64,000 nucleotides of DNA from Kutzneria kofuensis (GCF_014203355.1 NZ_JACHIR010000001.1:5458038-5522037); one strand, 5' to 3'; positions 33,371 to 42,431 are shown, counted from the stretch's first letter. Numbers and translations: made by a program. The notes: generated from the sequence alone by a model not told the origin.

Positions 33371-34504
33371 TCAGGGGCGGGTGTGGACGGCGACCGCGTT
33401 GGAGTTGGTGGTGCACTTCGAGCGGCCCAGGAGGTGCTTTCGGCACGCCTGGATCTGGAAGCCGTAGGTCACCCCCGGCTCGGGGTGGTCGAAGACGAAG
33501 TGGGTGCGGGCGGCCTCGATGCTGACGATGCCGGGTCGCCCGACCACCCAGTAGCTGACGTTGTAGGCGTCGGCCGCCGGGTACTTCCAGTCGAGCTGGA
33601 GGTCGCCGTCGCCGTCCTGGACGACGCTGGTCAGGTACGGCCGGTCCGGCACGAAGCAGTCGGCGGTGTTGAGCGACGGCCTGTGGTTGCCGGACGCGAC
33701 CACGACCGGCTGGCCGGGCGACTCCAGCAGGTAGCCGCGGGCGAAGTTGATGTAGCGGCTGCAGCCGTCGAACCGGTCGGTGTCGACGGGATCGCCGAGC
33801 AGTTGGCGGTAGTTGATCCACGCGGCCCGCATCGGCGATGTCATGGTGAGGAGCCCGCCGACGGACGGGAACCAGAACCCGTAGTTGCCGTCCGCCCCCT
33901 GGACCCAGGAGATATCGTCCGTGTGCTGGATGGGGCTGACGGGGCACATGTGGTTCGCGGCGTGCCCCTCGAACACCCCCGGGAAATGCGGGTCGTAGGG
34001 CGCGTACCGTTGGCAGACGTTCTCGGCGGACACGGTGTCGGCGGCGGACTGCAGGAACACCGACAGGACGGCGACGGCCAGCAGTAGTGCGCCGGTCAGG
34101 CGCAGCTTGTGGGCGACGACGGACGCCGGACGGGCGTGCTCGCCCGCGGATCCGGCGATCTCCCGCGCCCACTTCGTCTGCCGCCACGTCATGTACGCCG
34201 TCACGCCGAACGACGACAGCACGGTGAGCAGCACCGCCACCGTCGCGTCGCCGATCTCCGACATCAGGCCGACCTCGGCGACAACGACCACGAGCAGCGC
34301 CGCCCCGGCGGCCAGCGCGGTCCGGGCGGCCCGCCACCACCAGGGCGCGTGCAGCACCTGCATCGCCCAGGCGTGACCGACTTCGTCGCCGGGACCGGTA
34401 TCGCCGGTCCTTGCCCGCCGCAACACGTCCCGCCGGCCACGGAATCCGAGTTGCCACCAGGCAACCTGCACGCCGACGATGTCGGCAAGGTCCCCCGTCC
34501 TCAC
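33371..34504 (-). CDS. unknown membrane protein with extracytoplasmic C-terminal domain
   Basis: 377 residues from a GTG start. Two hydrophobic segments (about 58-78 plus 82-100, and 133-152) precede a large extracytoplasmic part. That part has paired cysteines (NVCQRYAPYD, HMCPVSP, DGCSRY, ADCFVP) and ends in a fibronectin-type-III-like module (AADAYNVSYWVVG ... TYGFQIQACRKHLLGRSKC). I do not recognise the family. It is divergent from a histidine kinase gene, with only 57 bases between starts, and shared control or a sensory link is possible but unproven. Confidence 0.6.
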   Translation of the reverse strand: MRTGDLADIVGVQVAWWQLGFRGRRDVLRRARTGDTGPGDEVGHAWAMQVLHAPWWWRAARTALAAGAALLVVVVAEVGLMSEIGDATVAVLLTVLSSFGVTAYMTWRQTKWAREIAGSAGEHARPASVVAHKLRLTGALLLAVAVLSVFLQSAADTVSAENVCQRYAPYDPHFPGVFEGHAANHMCPVSPIQHTDDISWVQGADGNYGFWFPSVGGLLTMTSPMRAAWINYRQLLGDPVDTDRFDGCSRYINFARGYLLESPGQPVVVASGNHRPSLNTADCFVPDRPYLTSVVQDGDGDLQLDWKYPAADAYNVSYWVVGRPGIVSIEAARTHFVFDHPEPGVTYGFQIQACRKHLLGRSKCTTNSNAVAVHTRP

Positions 34505-34561
34505 GGGTATCCACGGTAGGGCCGGATGCTCCAATGTAGTAGGGGAAATGGGGGTCGTCGC

Positions 34562-35737
34562 ATGGCCGACGGTGGCGTGACGCGGGCCCACCCCGCGCCG
34601 ATGCTGCTGGTTCTCAGCTTCCGGTGGCTCACCGTCGGGTGGACCGCCGTCGTCGCCCTGCTCAGCAACCAGGTCCTGGAGCAGCGGGCCGGCCTGGCCG
34701 TGGTGACCCTGGCCGCCATGCTCGGCTGGACCGCCTGGCTGACGGTCGCGGCGGTCCGCCGCCCCGAGCGGGTGCTGTCCGTCGACCTGCTGCTGGCCAT
34801 CCTCGTGCTGCTCGTCTCCGGCTGGGTGGGGCCGCAGGGCCAGCTGCTCACCGACCACCCCACCTTCGCCGGCGCCTACCCCATGGCCGCCGTCGCCGCC
34901 TGGGCCACTGTCTTCGGGGTGCGCGGCGGCGCGTTCGCGGGCGTCGCCGTCGCCGTCTGCCTGCCCATGGGCTACTACCTCAACGGTTCCGCCACCATCG
35001 ACACCGGCTTCCTGGACTGGCTGAGCCTGGTCGGCAGCGCCCTCGCTTACGTGGTGCTCGGCGGGGCCGTCGGCATCGCCACCGCCCAGTTCGAACGGGT
35101 GTCGCTGAGCTTGGCCGAGGGCCGCGCCGTGGTGGCGAGTCTCCGTGAACGGGAGCGGATCGCCGCCCACATCCACGACGACGTGCTGCAGCGCCTCGGT
35201 CAGATCCGCAAGCACGGTGGCGACCTGGCCGACCGCGGCGGCGTCACCGCGACCGAGCTGCGTGCCCTGATGGCCGACGTCGGACGGCAGGAGGCGAGCC
35301 TGCGCCGGCTGGTGCTGGCCGAGAACCCCGGGGCCTCCTCCGGCACCCGATCACTCGTCGAGGCCATCGCGGAGGTCGCCGACGGCTACCAGCAGTGGCC
35401 CATTCGGCTCGTCGACAGCGGCCACATCCCGGTGCCCGCCGACGTCGCCGCCGAGCTGGCGGCCGCCGTCAACGAACTGCTCGGCAACGTCGTCAAGCAC
35501 GCCGACGCCGAGCACGTCTGGATCTCGGTGCTCGACGACGGCTCCCTCATCACAGTCGACGTGCGTGACGACGGCGTCGGCTTCGCCTACGACGAGCCCG
35601 AACTGGCCGCCTCCGGCCGGCTGGGGCTCGCGGTCAGCGTCCGCGCCCGGCTGGAGCGGCTGGGCGGCAGCGTCACCATCCGGAGCCGTCCCGGCCGGGG
35701 AACCGAGGTGCGGCTGGAACTGAGGAGCGGCTCATGA
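34562..35737 (+). CDS. sensor histidine kinase (NarL-partner type)
   Basis: 391 residues. Five to six membrane helices occupy about residues 12-175. The dimerisation box RERERIAAHIHDDVLQRLGQIR (about 196-217) is HisKA_3-like, with the phospho-acceptor His in HIHDD. The HATPase_c region has N (AAVNELLGNVVKHA) and G boxes (VRDDGVGF, GRLGLAVSVRARLERLGGSV). The signal is unknown. The stop overlaps the response regulator start by 4 bases, forming a classical two-component pair. Confidence 0.9.
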   Translation: MADGGVTRAHPAPMLLVLSFRWLTVGWTAVVALLSNQVLEQRAGLAVVTLAAMLGWTAWLTVAAVRRPERVLSVDLLLAILVLLVSGWVGPQGQLLTDHPTFAGAYPMAAVAAWATVFGVRGGAFAGVAVAVCLPMGYYLNGSATIDTGFLDWLSLVGSALAYVVLGGAVGIATAQFERVSLSLAEGRAVVASLRERERIAAHIHDDVLQRLGQIRKHGGDLADRGGVTATELRALMADVGRQEASLRRLVLAENPGASSGTRSLVEAIAEVADGYQQWPIRLVDSGHIPVPADVAAELAAAVNELLGNVVKHADAEHVWISVLDDGSLITVDVRDDGVGFAYDEPELAASGRLGLAVSVRARLERLGGSVTIRSRPGRGTEVRLELRSGS

Positions 35738-36360
35738 CAGCGACCACATCGACCGTGCGGGTGCTCGTCGTCGAGGACCACCCGGTGACCAGGGCCGGCA
35801 TCAGGGCCAGCCTGGACAACCACCCCGGCCTGACCGTCGTCGGCGAGGCCGACAACGCCGCCATGGCCTTCCGCCTGCTCGACGTGGAACTCGTCCATGT
35901 CGTGCTGGTGGATCTACGACTAGGCGACGAACAGGGCATGGACCTCATCGAGCATCTGGCCCGCACCCGGCCGTCGACCAGAGTGCTCGTGCTCTCCCAG
36001 GCGTCGCCGGGCGAGGTGCTGGCGGCGATGAAGGCCGGTGCGCACGGCTACGTGAGCAAAGCGGCCACCACCGCCGAGCTCACCCACGCCGTGCTGGCCG
36101 TGCTGGAGGGGCCCGTGCTGCCGCCGGAGCTGGCGGCCCGACTGGTCGGGGAGTTCCAGCACCGGTCGTCGCTGACCGGCCGTGAACGCGAGGTGCTCGG
36201 CTGTCTCGCCCGCGGCTACGACAACCGGGAGATCGCCGAGGAGCTCGGCGTCGCCGTCCGCACGGTCAACCGGCACCTGGAGAACATCCGGGAGAAGCTG
36301 GGCAGCCGACGGCGCTCCGAGCTGATTCGGCTGGCCCGGGAGTGGGACGCCGCCGGCTAG
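35734..36360 (+). CDS. NarL/FixJ-family response regulator
   Basis: 208 residues. The receiver domain (about 9-125) has the acidic pair VVEDHP, the phospho-acceptor Asp in VLVDLRLG and the Lys in GYVSKAATT. The LuxR helix-turn-helix (about 145-200: LTGREREVLGCLARGYDNREIAEELGVAVRTVNRHLENIREKL) completes it. It pairs with the kinase encoded upstream. The stop shares the CTAG tetranucleotide with the stop of the convergent metallopeptidase gene. Confidence 0.93.
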   Translation: MTATTSTVRVLVVEDHPVTRAGIRASLDNHPGLTVVGEADNAAMAFRLLDVELVHVVLVDLRLGDEQGMDLIEHLARTRPSTRVLVLSQASPGEVLAAMKAGAHGYVSKAATTAELTHAVLAVLEGPVLPPELAARLVGEFQHRSSLTGREREVLGCLARGYDNREIAEELGVAVRTVNRHLENIREKLGSRRRSELIRLAREWDAAG

Positions 36361-37799
36361 TCGAACTTCTGCGTGCAGGTGGAGGCGCCCTGGAGGAAGC
36401 CGATCCGGAACGCCTCCACCCGCGTGAAGCCCGACGCGGCCGCCTTCCCGTTGACGTCGGCCGCGATCAGGCTGTTCGTCGTGAGCAGCTCGGCCACGGC
36501 CTCGTCGAGGTCGCCCGCCGTCAGCGAGAGACTGTCGACACCCTTCTTCATCGCCGCGCCCCAGTAGCCGACCAGGCAGGCCGTGCGGAGGCCGGTGTTG
36601 GTGTCGTCCAGCGGGAGGTTCGCCGCCTTCTGCACCGACAGCACGTAGCGCGAGGCCACCTCGCCGAAGGCCGCGAAGTCGCCGATGCCGGAACCCTTCT
36701 TCGTCGGCGTGCCGATCACCTTGAGCTTGGCCAGGTCCATCGAGACGGTGTCGGTCGCCGGGCAGTAAGCCGTCGGCGACGTCGTCTTCGCGTCGCTGCA
36801 CTGCTGTGGCTTGGCGGTGCTCAGCGTCGGCGGCTTGGCGCCGGACTGGGCGAACACCTGGTTCAGGGCGCGGCCCACGCGCTGGAGGTTGCCCGTGGTG
36901 ATCGGCACGTTGCCGTTCTGGGCGGCGTCCTCGTCGTTGCGGAACGCCGTCTCGGTGATGCGGCCGTTGATCTCGGCCACGTCGATCTTGGCGCAGCGCT
37001 GGGGGCCGTCGGTGAAGCCGGTCTGGAAGGCGAAGACCCGGTCGAAGGCGTTGCCGTGCGCGGACTGTCCCTTGAACGAGTCGCCCGGCTGATCGCGCAC
37101 GAAGAACGTCGTCGCCAGCACCTTGTTCAGACCGTCGCCGGTCGACATCTGGAAATGCTTGGCCTTGTCCTCGGCCACATAGCGCATGAACGCGCCGGCA
37201 TAACAATCCGCTTGTTGCTCAAGGACAATGCTCGGCGTCGCATTGTTCACGCCGGACAACGGGCCCAGCTGCGACTGCACCGCGTGGCCCATCTCGTGCG
37301 CCAGAACCATGGTCACCGCGAGCGGACCGAAACTCTGCACCAGTCCCGGCAGCAGTTCACCGCGGTCCCAGGAGACGCTGTTGTCGAGGTCGCAGTAGAA
37401 GGCGTTGACCACGCCGGCCGTGTTCTCGTGGCCCGCGCAGACCCGCAGGTTGGCGCCGTCCGAGTCGTACGAGGTGAGCTTGGACGCCGGCTTGAACTGC
37501 TTTCCGAACACCTTCGGCAGCTGGTCGCGCCAGTAGTCGTCCACGTCGGACAGGGTGTTGACCGCCAGCCGGTCCATCTCGCCGTGATCGCTGTTGGTCA
37601 CCGGCAGCGTCGCGTCCGGCACTCCCGGCCGGGGGCCGCTGGCGCCCGAGTTCACCGGCATGCCGCCCGCCGAGCCCGGATCCAGCTGGCCGAGCGGGCC
37701 CGCCGATCCCGCGACCTTCGCCGAGCAGTTGGTCAGCAGCGCGATCGCGGCCGCCAGCGCCAAAACCGTCGACCCGAGACGCCGACCTGCCGTGCTCAT
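36357..37799 (-). CDS. secreted neutral zinc metallopeptidase lipoprotein, paralogue 1
   Basis: 480 residues. The signal peptide ends in a lipobox (IALLTNCSAK). A Gly/Pro-rich linker follows, and then a YpfJ-like metallopeptidase domain. The zinc site is AHEMGHAVQ (about residues 165-173), with a downstream EQQADCYAGAF that should supply the third ligand. The C-terminal part is rich in paired cysteines. It is a predicted cell-surface zinc protease of unknown substrate. A paralogue lies at 41070-42431. Confidence 0.85.
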   Translation of the reverse strand: MSTAGRRLGSTVLALAAAIALLTNCSAKVAGSAGPLGQLDPGSAGGMPVNSGASGPRPGVPDATLPVTNSDHGEMDRLAVNTLSDVDDYWRDQLPKVFGKQFKPASKLTSYDSDGANLRVCAGHENTAGVVNAFYCDLDNSVSWDRGELLPGLVQSFGPLAVTMVLAHEMGHAVQSQLGPLSGVNNATPSIVLEQQADCYAGAFMRYVAEDKAKHFQMSTGDGLNKVLATTFFVRDQPGDSFKGQSAHGNAFDRVFAFQTGFTDGPQRCAKIDVAEINGRITETAFRNDEDAAQNGNVPITTGNLQRVGRALNQVFAQSGAKPPTLSTAKPQQCSDAKTTSPTAYCPATDTVSMDLAKLKVIGTPTKKGSGIGDFAAFGEVASRYVLSVQKAANLPLDDTNTGLRTACLVGYWGAAMKKGVDSLSLTAGDLDEAVAELLTTNSLIAADVNGKAAASGFTRVEAFRIGFLQGASTCTQKFD

Positions 37800-37994
37800 T
37801 CTTGTGCTTCCCCTTGCCGCCCTTTGCTACGCCGCGAGCACCCTACTGGCCTAAAGGGCTGCCTGTCCGGCGGTTGGCGACGCGTTTCAGCCGTGATCGG
37901 AACGTGAAAATATCTCACTCCCGGGGGTGAATTCTGCCGTTCAACGCTGCGATCCCTTGTGCTGGCCCCGACGGGGAGTGAGTCTCGTCACGAA

Positions 37995-38010
37995 GTTACC
38001 GACGGGTACT
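37995..38010. promoter_or_regulatory. inverted motif upstream of DUF6230 gene, related to the ccr site
   Basis: GTTACCGACGGGTACT shares GTTACC-ACG-GTA with the site before ccr (6747-6762). The core TACC-GACG-GGTA is an inverted repeat. It ends 24 bases before the DUF6230 start and could be an operator. Confidence 0.45.
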
Positions 38011-38034
38011 TCGCCTGTTGGAAGGGAGAAAGCC

Positions 38035-38688
38035 ATGCGCGAAGCCGACGACGTCGAGTTCGGCGACGACACCGAACCCGAGGTCGCCCCCGTTCGGGGC
38101 CGCACCCGGTGGCTGCGCTTCGCCGGCACGTTCGCCGTGGGTGGCGTGCTGGCCGGTGGGTTGCTCGTCGGCGTGTCCCAGGGCGCGTTCGCCGCGTCGT
38201 TCGCGGTGTCCGGCACCAGCTTCGAGGTCACCTCCTCGCACCTCGTGGGCACCGGATTCGTCCAGTTCGGCGGGATTTCCGCCAGCCCCGACGCGGCGCA
38301 CCCGGTGGCCGTCAACGCGTTCAAGAGCGCCGACCTGGACAACTTCTGCCAGTCGGTGTTCCTGCCGAACAACCCGATCATCGGCGACCTCACGCTGCGG
38401 ATCACGGCCGACGGCGCCAAGGGCATGCACGCCGACAACATGGTCGTCGACATCGCGCAGGTGGACGGCGACTTCACGCTGAACAACCCCGACATCGGCG
38501 TGGACGCCAGCCAGGTCTCCAAGGGCCCCATCGGCGCGCAGGGCCGGCCGGGCGACTTCGGCATGCAGGCCGACTCGATCTCGATCAACAACTTGAAGCA
38601 GGTTGCCTGGGGCACCTCCGCGCAGACCATCGCCTTCAAGGGCATGAGCCTGCGGATCGTCGCCGGCAACAACCAGTGCATCAAGTAG
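38035..38688 (+). CDS. DUF6230-family exported protein
   Basis: 217 residues. After an acidic N-terminus there is a membrane/signal segment (RFAGTFAVGGVLAGGLLVGVSQGAFAA in pieces, about 28-54). A beta-rich extracytoplasmic domain follows, with repeated patterns such as MHADNMVVDIAQVDGDFTL and MQADSISINNLKQ. This matches DUF6230, a streptomycete/actinomycete family sometimes misnamed cholesterol esterase; no catalytic triad is visible. GGAAGGGAG precedes the ATG. It pairs with a DUF6114 gene downstream, the usual family arrangement. Confidence 0.8.
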   Translation: MREADDVEFGDDTEPEVAPVRGRTRWLRFAGTFAVGGVLAGGLLVGVSQGAFAASFAVSGTSFEVTSSHLVGTGFVQFGGISASPDAAHPVAVNAFKSADLDNFCQSVFLPNNPIIGDLTLRITADGAKGMHADNMVVDIAQVDGDFTLNNPDIGVDASQVSKGPIGAQGRPGDFGMQADSISINNLKQVAWGTSAQTIAFKGMSLRIVAGNNQCIK

Positions 38689-38703
38689 TTCGAGCACACA
38701 CGG

Positions 38704-38737
38704 CTGCGGCAGCACATTCCCTCGGGTGCTGCCGCAG
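38704..38737 (+). terminator. hairpin between DUF6230 and DUF6114 genes
   Basis: CTGCGGCAGCAC and GTGCTGCCGCAG form a perfect 12-bp stem around a 10-base loop in the 73-base intercistronic gap. It may reduce read-through into the second gene or stabilise the first message. Confidence 0.55.
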
Positions 38738-38761
38738 TCGTGGTTGGAAGGGAGTTCGCAC

Positions 38762-39859
38762 GTGGCCGGTTCCGTGATCGGCAGGGCGTGGCACGCCTTC
38801 GGCCGATGGCGGCGCAGCCGTCCGTTCTGGGCGGGGCTGTTCCTGCTCCTGTCCGGGCTGGTGATCATCTTCCCGCCGTTCGCCTCGCTGAAGCTCGGCG
38901 CCATGGCGATATCCATCCAGACCATCGGCGGCCTGTCCGGCGCGCTCATCGGCACCCTGCTGGTGGTGTGCGCACTCACCATGTGGATACGACCGCAGTT
39001 CCGGCTGGCCGCCGGCATCGCGTCGCTCATCCTGGCGCTGACCGCGCTGGTGACCACCAACCTCGGCGGCTTCCTCGCCGGCACGCTGCTGGGCATGATC
39101 GGCTCTGCGCTGGCGCTGTCGTGGACGCCCAAGACGCGCAAGCGCAAGGCCGCCAAGGCCGTGCCACCCGCCGCCGTCGCTGTGGTTCTGCTCGCCGGGC
39201 TCGCCGTTCACGGCCTCAGCGACCCCACCGTTGCCGTCGCCGACCCGTCGCCCACCTCCGTGACGGCCACAACCTCCGCGGCGCCCACCAGCACCACCAC
39301 GACCACCGTCGCGCCGACTTCGACGACCTCGCCGCCGTCGTCGGGCAGCGCGACGGCCACCTCCACGTCCACCTCGGCGGCGGCGACGAGCACCACCACC
39401 GCCACCCCGTCCCCGCCCGCCCTGCCGGCGGGGACGCGGGTGTGGACCCTGGAGTCGCCGTCGATCGCCATGAGCGGCCTGAGCTACAAGGGCATCGTCA
39501 ACACCGTCGTCGGCGGCAAGACCATCAAGGTCCTCAAGTTCACCGCCTCGTCGGTGAAAATCAAGAACCTCGTCCAGACCGCCGACCGCGGCGGCGGCCA
39601 CAAGATCATCACCACCGCCGCCCCCGGCAGCACCTCCACCATCACCGGCGGCGCCATCACCATGCTCACCGCCGAGATCAAGGGCACCGCCGTCGTGAAC
39701 ATCCTCGGCATCCCGGTGCGGCTGCCCATCGACTACACCGCCACCAGCCCGCCCCTGATCACGCCGCCCGAGGTGACCTTCGAGAACGTCGTCGTCACCA
39801 ACACCGACCAGTCCGGCGGCACTCTCACCATCCCCGGCGCCAAGATCGTCGCCACCTGA
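38762..39859 (+). CDS. DUF6114-family membrane protein with extended extracytoplasmic domain
   Basis: 365 residues from a GTG with GGAAGGGAG upstream. Four or five membrane helices fill about 18-150 (the DUF6114 part). A Ser/Thr/Pro-rich linker (about 160-220) leads to a beta-rich C-terminal domain (about 225-365). That domain contains FTASSVKIKNLVQTAD, very like the ADSISINNLKQ block in the DUF6230 partner. I infer that the C-terminal domain is related to DUF6230 and that this is a fusion. Function is unknown. Confidence 0.75.
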   Translation: MAGSVIGRAWHAFGRWRRSRPFWAGLFLLLSGLVIIFPPFASLKLGAMAISIQTIGGLSGALIGTLLVVCALTMWIRPQFRLAAGIASLILALTALVTTNLGGFLAGTLLGMIGSALALSWTPKTRKRKAAKAVPPAAVAVVLLAGLAVHGLSDPTVAVADPSPTSVTATTSAAPTSTTTTTVAPTSTTSPPSSGSATATSTSTSAAATSTTTATPSPPALPAGTRVWTLESPSIAMSGLSYKGIVNTVVGGKTIKVLKFTASSVKIKNLVQTADRGGGHKIITTAAPGSTSTITGGAITMLTAEIKGTAVVNILGIPVRLPIDYTATSPPLITPPEVTFENVVVTNTDQSGGTLTIPGAKIVAT

Positions 39860-39906
39860 CGCATGGACCCGATGCCGTGCTCGGACGGGGCTGGCATGCT
39901 GGCGTC

Positions 39907-40578
39907 GTGTACCGGGAGTGGGCGACGGGCCTGGCCGGGGCGATCGCGTGGAGTCGCGTGGTGGACGAGCCGCGGACTCATCGGATCCTGCCCGACGGCT
40001 GCCTCGACCTGATCTGGTCCGACGGGCACCTGCTCGTCGCCGGCCCGGACACCGTGGCCCACGAGATGACCAGCCCGGCCGGCCGGGTCTATGCCGGACT
40101 GCGGTTCATGCCCGGCACCGGGCCATCGGTCTTCGGTGTGCCTGCCCACGAGCTTCGGGACAGCCGGGTCCGGCTGGATCAGATCTGGCCGCAGCGGCTT
40201 GTCGACGGCCTGACGGCCCGGGTCTCTGATGCGTCCGACCGTGCGGCCGCGCTCGTGGACGTCGCCCGTGACCGCATCGAGGTCGACCCCATGATCAGCG
40301 CAGTCGTCGGGGCGCTGCGTGCGGGGCGGTCGGTGGCGAAGGTGGCTGAGGAGACGGGGCTGAGTGAGCGGCAGTTGCTGCGTCGCAGCCTCGCGGCGTT
40401 CGGGTACGGGCCGAAGACGCTGGCGCGGGTGCTGCGGATGGAGCGGGCTCTTGCCCTGGCCGCTCGTGGCGTGCCTGCGGCGGATGTTGCTGCCAGCACC
40501 GGCTATGCCGATCAGGCTCACCTGTCACGGGAAGTGAAGGCACTCGCCGGCGTGCCGCTGAGTCGTTTGGCGGGGTGA
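39907..40578 (+). CDS. AraC-family transcriptional regulator
   Basis: 223 residues. The N-terminal half (about 1-110: YREWATGLAGAIAWSR...HRILPDGCLDLIWSDGHLLVAGPDT) is the DUF6597-like domain found in many short AraC proteins. The C-terminal half carries two helix-turn-helix motifs (VAKVAEETGLSERQLLRRS and AADVAASTGYADQAHLSREVKALAG). The GTG start is chosen because the domain begins there; the ribosome site is weak. It follows the DUF6114 gene by 47 bases. Confidence 0.87.
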   Translation: MYREWATGLAGAIAWSRVVDEPRTHRILPDGCLDLIWSDGHLLVAGPDTVAHEMTSPAGRVYAGLRFMPGTGPSVFGVPAHELRDSRVRLDQIWPQRLVDGLTARVSDASDRAAALVDVARDRIEVDPMISAVVGALRAGRSVAKVAEETGLSERQLLRRSLAAFGYGPKTLARVLRMERALALAARGVPAADVAASTGYADQAHLSREVKALAGVPLSRLAG

Positions 40579-40628
40579 GGTGAGGGCGGTCGGGGGCAAG
40601 CTGCTACCCGCCGGCCGCCTGTCCGCTT

Positions 40629-41024
40629 TCATTCGCCCAACGGGCAGAAGAGGTCCACGCCGTTGCCGTCGGGGTCGTGGACGACGGCGTAGCGCTGGCC
40701 CCAGAAGGCGTCCCAGGGCTCCTTGTGGCCGTGGTGGCCGGCGTCGACGAGGTCCCGGTAGACGTGGTCGACGTCGGAGGGGGAGGAGCAGAGGAAGGCG
40801 AGGCCGATGCGGTGGGAGCCGGTCGGCGGGGTCCAGGTGGGGTCGAAGGAGCGGACGGTGTCGACGGTGTCCCACATGATCTGCAGCCCGCCGGGGAGGG
40901 AGGCGGCGACGTGGGGTTCGGAGTCGGCGGCGACGGGGATGGAGAGGCCGAGCCGGCGGTAGAAGGCGAGGGTCTTGGCCATGTCGTCGACGACGAGGCC
41001 GACCACGGAGAACTGGGGTGTCAT
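40629..41024 (-). CDS. VOC-family (glyoxalase/bleomycin-resistance-like) protein
   Basis: 131 residues forming two beta-alpha-beta-beta-beta halves, typical of the vicinal-oxygen-chelate fold. The first is VVGLVVDDMAKTLAFYRRLGL and the second ends RYAVVHDPDGNGVDLFCPLGE. Probable metal-site residues include H72 (GSHRIGLAF) and the C-terminal acidic positions. The substrate is unknown; members act as dioxygenases, isomerases or drug-binding proteins. Confidence 0.85.
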   Translation of the reverse strand: MTPQFSVVGLVVDDMAKTLAFYRRLGLSIPVAADSEPHVAASLPGGLQIMWDTVDTVRSFDPTWTPPTGSHRIGLAFLCSSPSDVDHVYRDLVDAGHHGHKEPWDAFWGQRYAVVHDPDGNGVDLFCPLGE

Positions 41025-41069
41025 GCGGCAAGACGCTAGGCAGTGAGCACCGGAAGCGTCTTGACGAAA

Positions 41070-42431
41070 TCAGACACCGCAGGCTTTGGCGCCGCCGGTG
41101 AAGCCGGTGCGGAAGGCGAGGACACGGGCGAAGCCGGTGGGGAGGGCCTTGCCGGTGGTGTCGCGGGAGCCGTAGTCGTAGCCGAGCAGGACGCCGACGG
41201 ACTTGTCGAGGTCGCCGGGGGAGAGCTGCACGGTCTTGCTACGGCCAGGCACGGAGCCGGTGTACGCCCCGGCGAGGCAGACGGCGGCCTGGCCGGCGGC
41301 AGGGGAGTCAGTGGGCTTGCCCAGGGAGGCCAAGGCGGCCAGGGCGTAGCGGGTGGCGATGAGAGTGCCGGCGGCGTAGTCCCCGATGCCGGACACGAGG
41401 GTGGGAATGGTGCCCTTGGTCGAGAGCAGGACCGCCTTGGTGTCGGGGCAGAAGGCCACCGGGCCCTGGTCGCCGGCAGAGCAGGAGACGGGGCCGTCGG
41501 TCTGGGTCAACTTGGGCGAGGACCACCGAGAACCGGCGAGCTGGCCGAAGTAGGCGTTCAAATCCGGCACGAGGGCGGCGACGAGATCGGACAGTGGGAT
41601 GTTGCCGCCGCGCTGCTGGTCGCCGAGGCTGGTGAAGGTGCGCTGGGTGAACTGCCGGTTGGCGACGGTCATCCCGGCGCAAAGCTTGGGCCCCTGCTGG
41701 TAACCGTCCTGAAAGGCCGACACGCGGTCGAAGGCGTCGCCGTGGGCCCCGTCCTCCGAGGAACTGGTGCCGACGGGGTCGCGGAAGGTGGCGAGGGCGC
41801 CGATGGCCTTGTCGAGCTGCGAGGCGGTGATCCGCAGGTGCGGGGCCTTGCCGTCGGCGACGGAACGGACGAAAGCGCCGGAATAGCAGTCGGCCATGGT
41901 CTCGATCAGGATCGTCGGATACCGGTCGGGGTCGGCGCGTTCCATGGCGGCGGTGGGCGAGGTCCGGCTCTGCACGGCATGCCCCATCTCGTGCGCCAGC
42001 ACGACAACCACGGCAGCGTCGCCGAACTTGTCCCGCAGCACGGGCAGCAGCGCGGCGCGGTCCCACGCGACGGAATCCTTGGCGGGACAGTAGAAGGCGT
42101 TGCCCTCGACGTCGGACGCGGCGTCGGTGCACGGCGGTGCGGAGCCCTTGTCGGCGGTGGTGTCCACGGAGTACACACCGCCGGTCAGGTCCTGCCACTG
42201 CTTGCCGAACACCGCCGGGAAGTTCTGCTTCCAGAAGGCCTGCACGTCGGCGATGGTGGACGCCGCGATCCGGTCGGTGGTGCCGTTGTCGGTGCCCTGC
42301 ACGAAGCTGGGGGCCACGCCGGCGCCGACGAGCACCGGGTCGGCGGTCACCGGCTCGGCGACGCCGGCCACGCTCGCGCACCCGGCCGTGACCAGCACGG
42401 CCGCGAGAGCGGCGACAACAGTTCCACGCAC
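41070..42431 (-). CDS. secreted neutral zinc metallopeptidase lipoprotein, paralogue 2
   Basis: 453 residues from GTG. The signal peptide ends in a lipobox (AAVLVTAGCAS). The zinc motif is AHEMGHAVQ, with the third ligand in ETMADCYSGAF, exactly as in the paralogue at 36357-37799. The C-terminal cysteine-bearing region is also shared (CAGMTVANRQF..., CLAGAYTGSV...). The two genes probably arose by duplication and now flank the DUF6230/DUF6114 block. A surface protease role is inferred. Confidence 0.85.
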   Translation of the reverse strand: MRGTVVAALAAVLVTAGCASVAGVAEPVTADPVLVGAGVAPSFVQGTDNGTTDRIAASTIADVQAFWKQNFPAVFGKQWQDLTGGVYSVDTTADKGSAPPCTDAASDVEGNAFYCPAKDSVAWDRAALLPVLRDKFGDAAVVVVLAHEMGHAVQSRTSPTAAMERADPDRYPTILIETMADCYSGAFVRSVADGKAPHLRITASQLDKAIGALATFRDPVGTSSSEDGAHGDAFDRVSAFQDGYQQGPKLCAGMTVANRQFTQRTFTSLGDQQRGGNIPLSDLVAALVPDLNAYFGQLAGSRWSSPKLTQTDGPVSCSAGDQGPVAFCPDTKAVLLSTKGTIPTLVSGIGDYAAGTLIATRYALAALASLGKPTDSPAAGQAAVCLAGAYTGSVPGRSKTVQLSPGDLDKSVGVLLGYDYGSRDTTGKALPTGFARVLAFRTGFTGGAKACGV

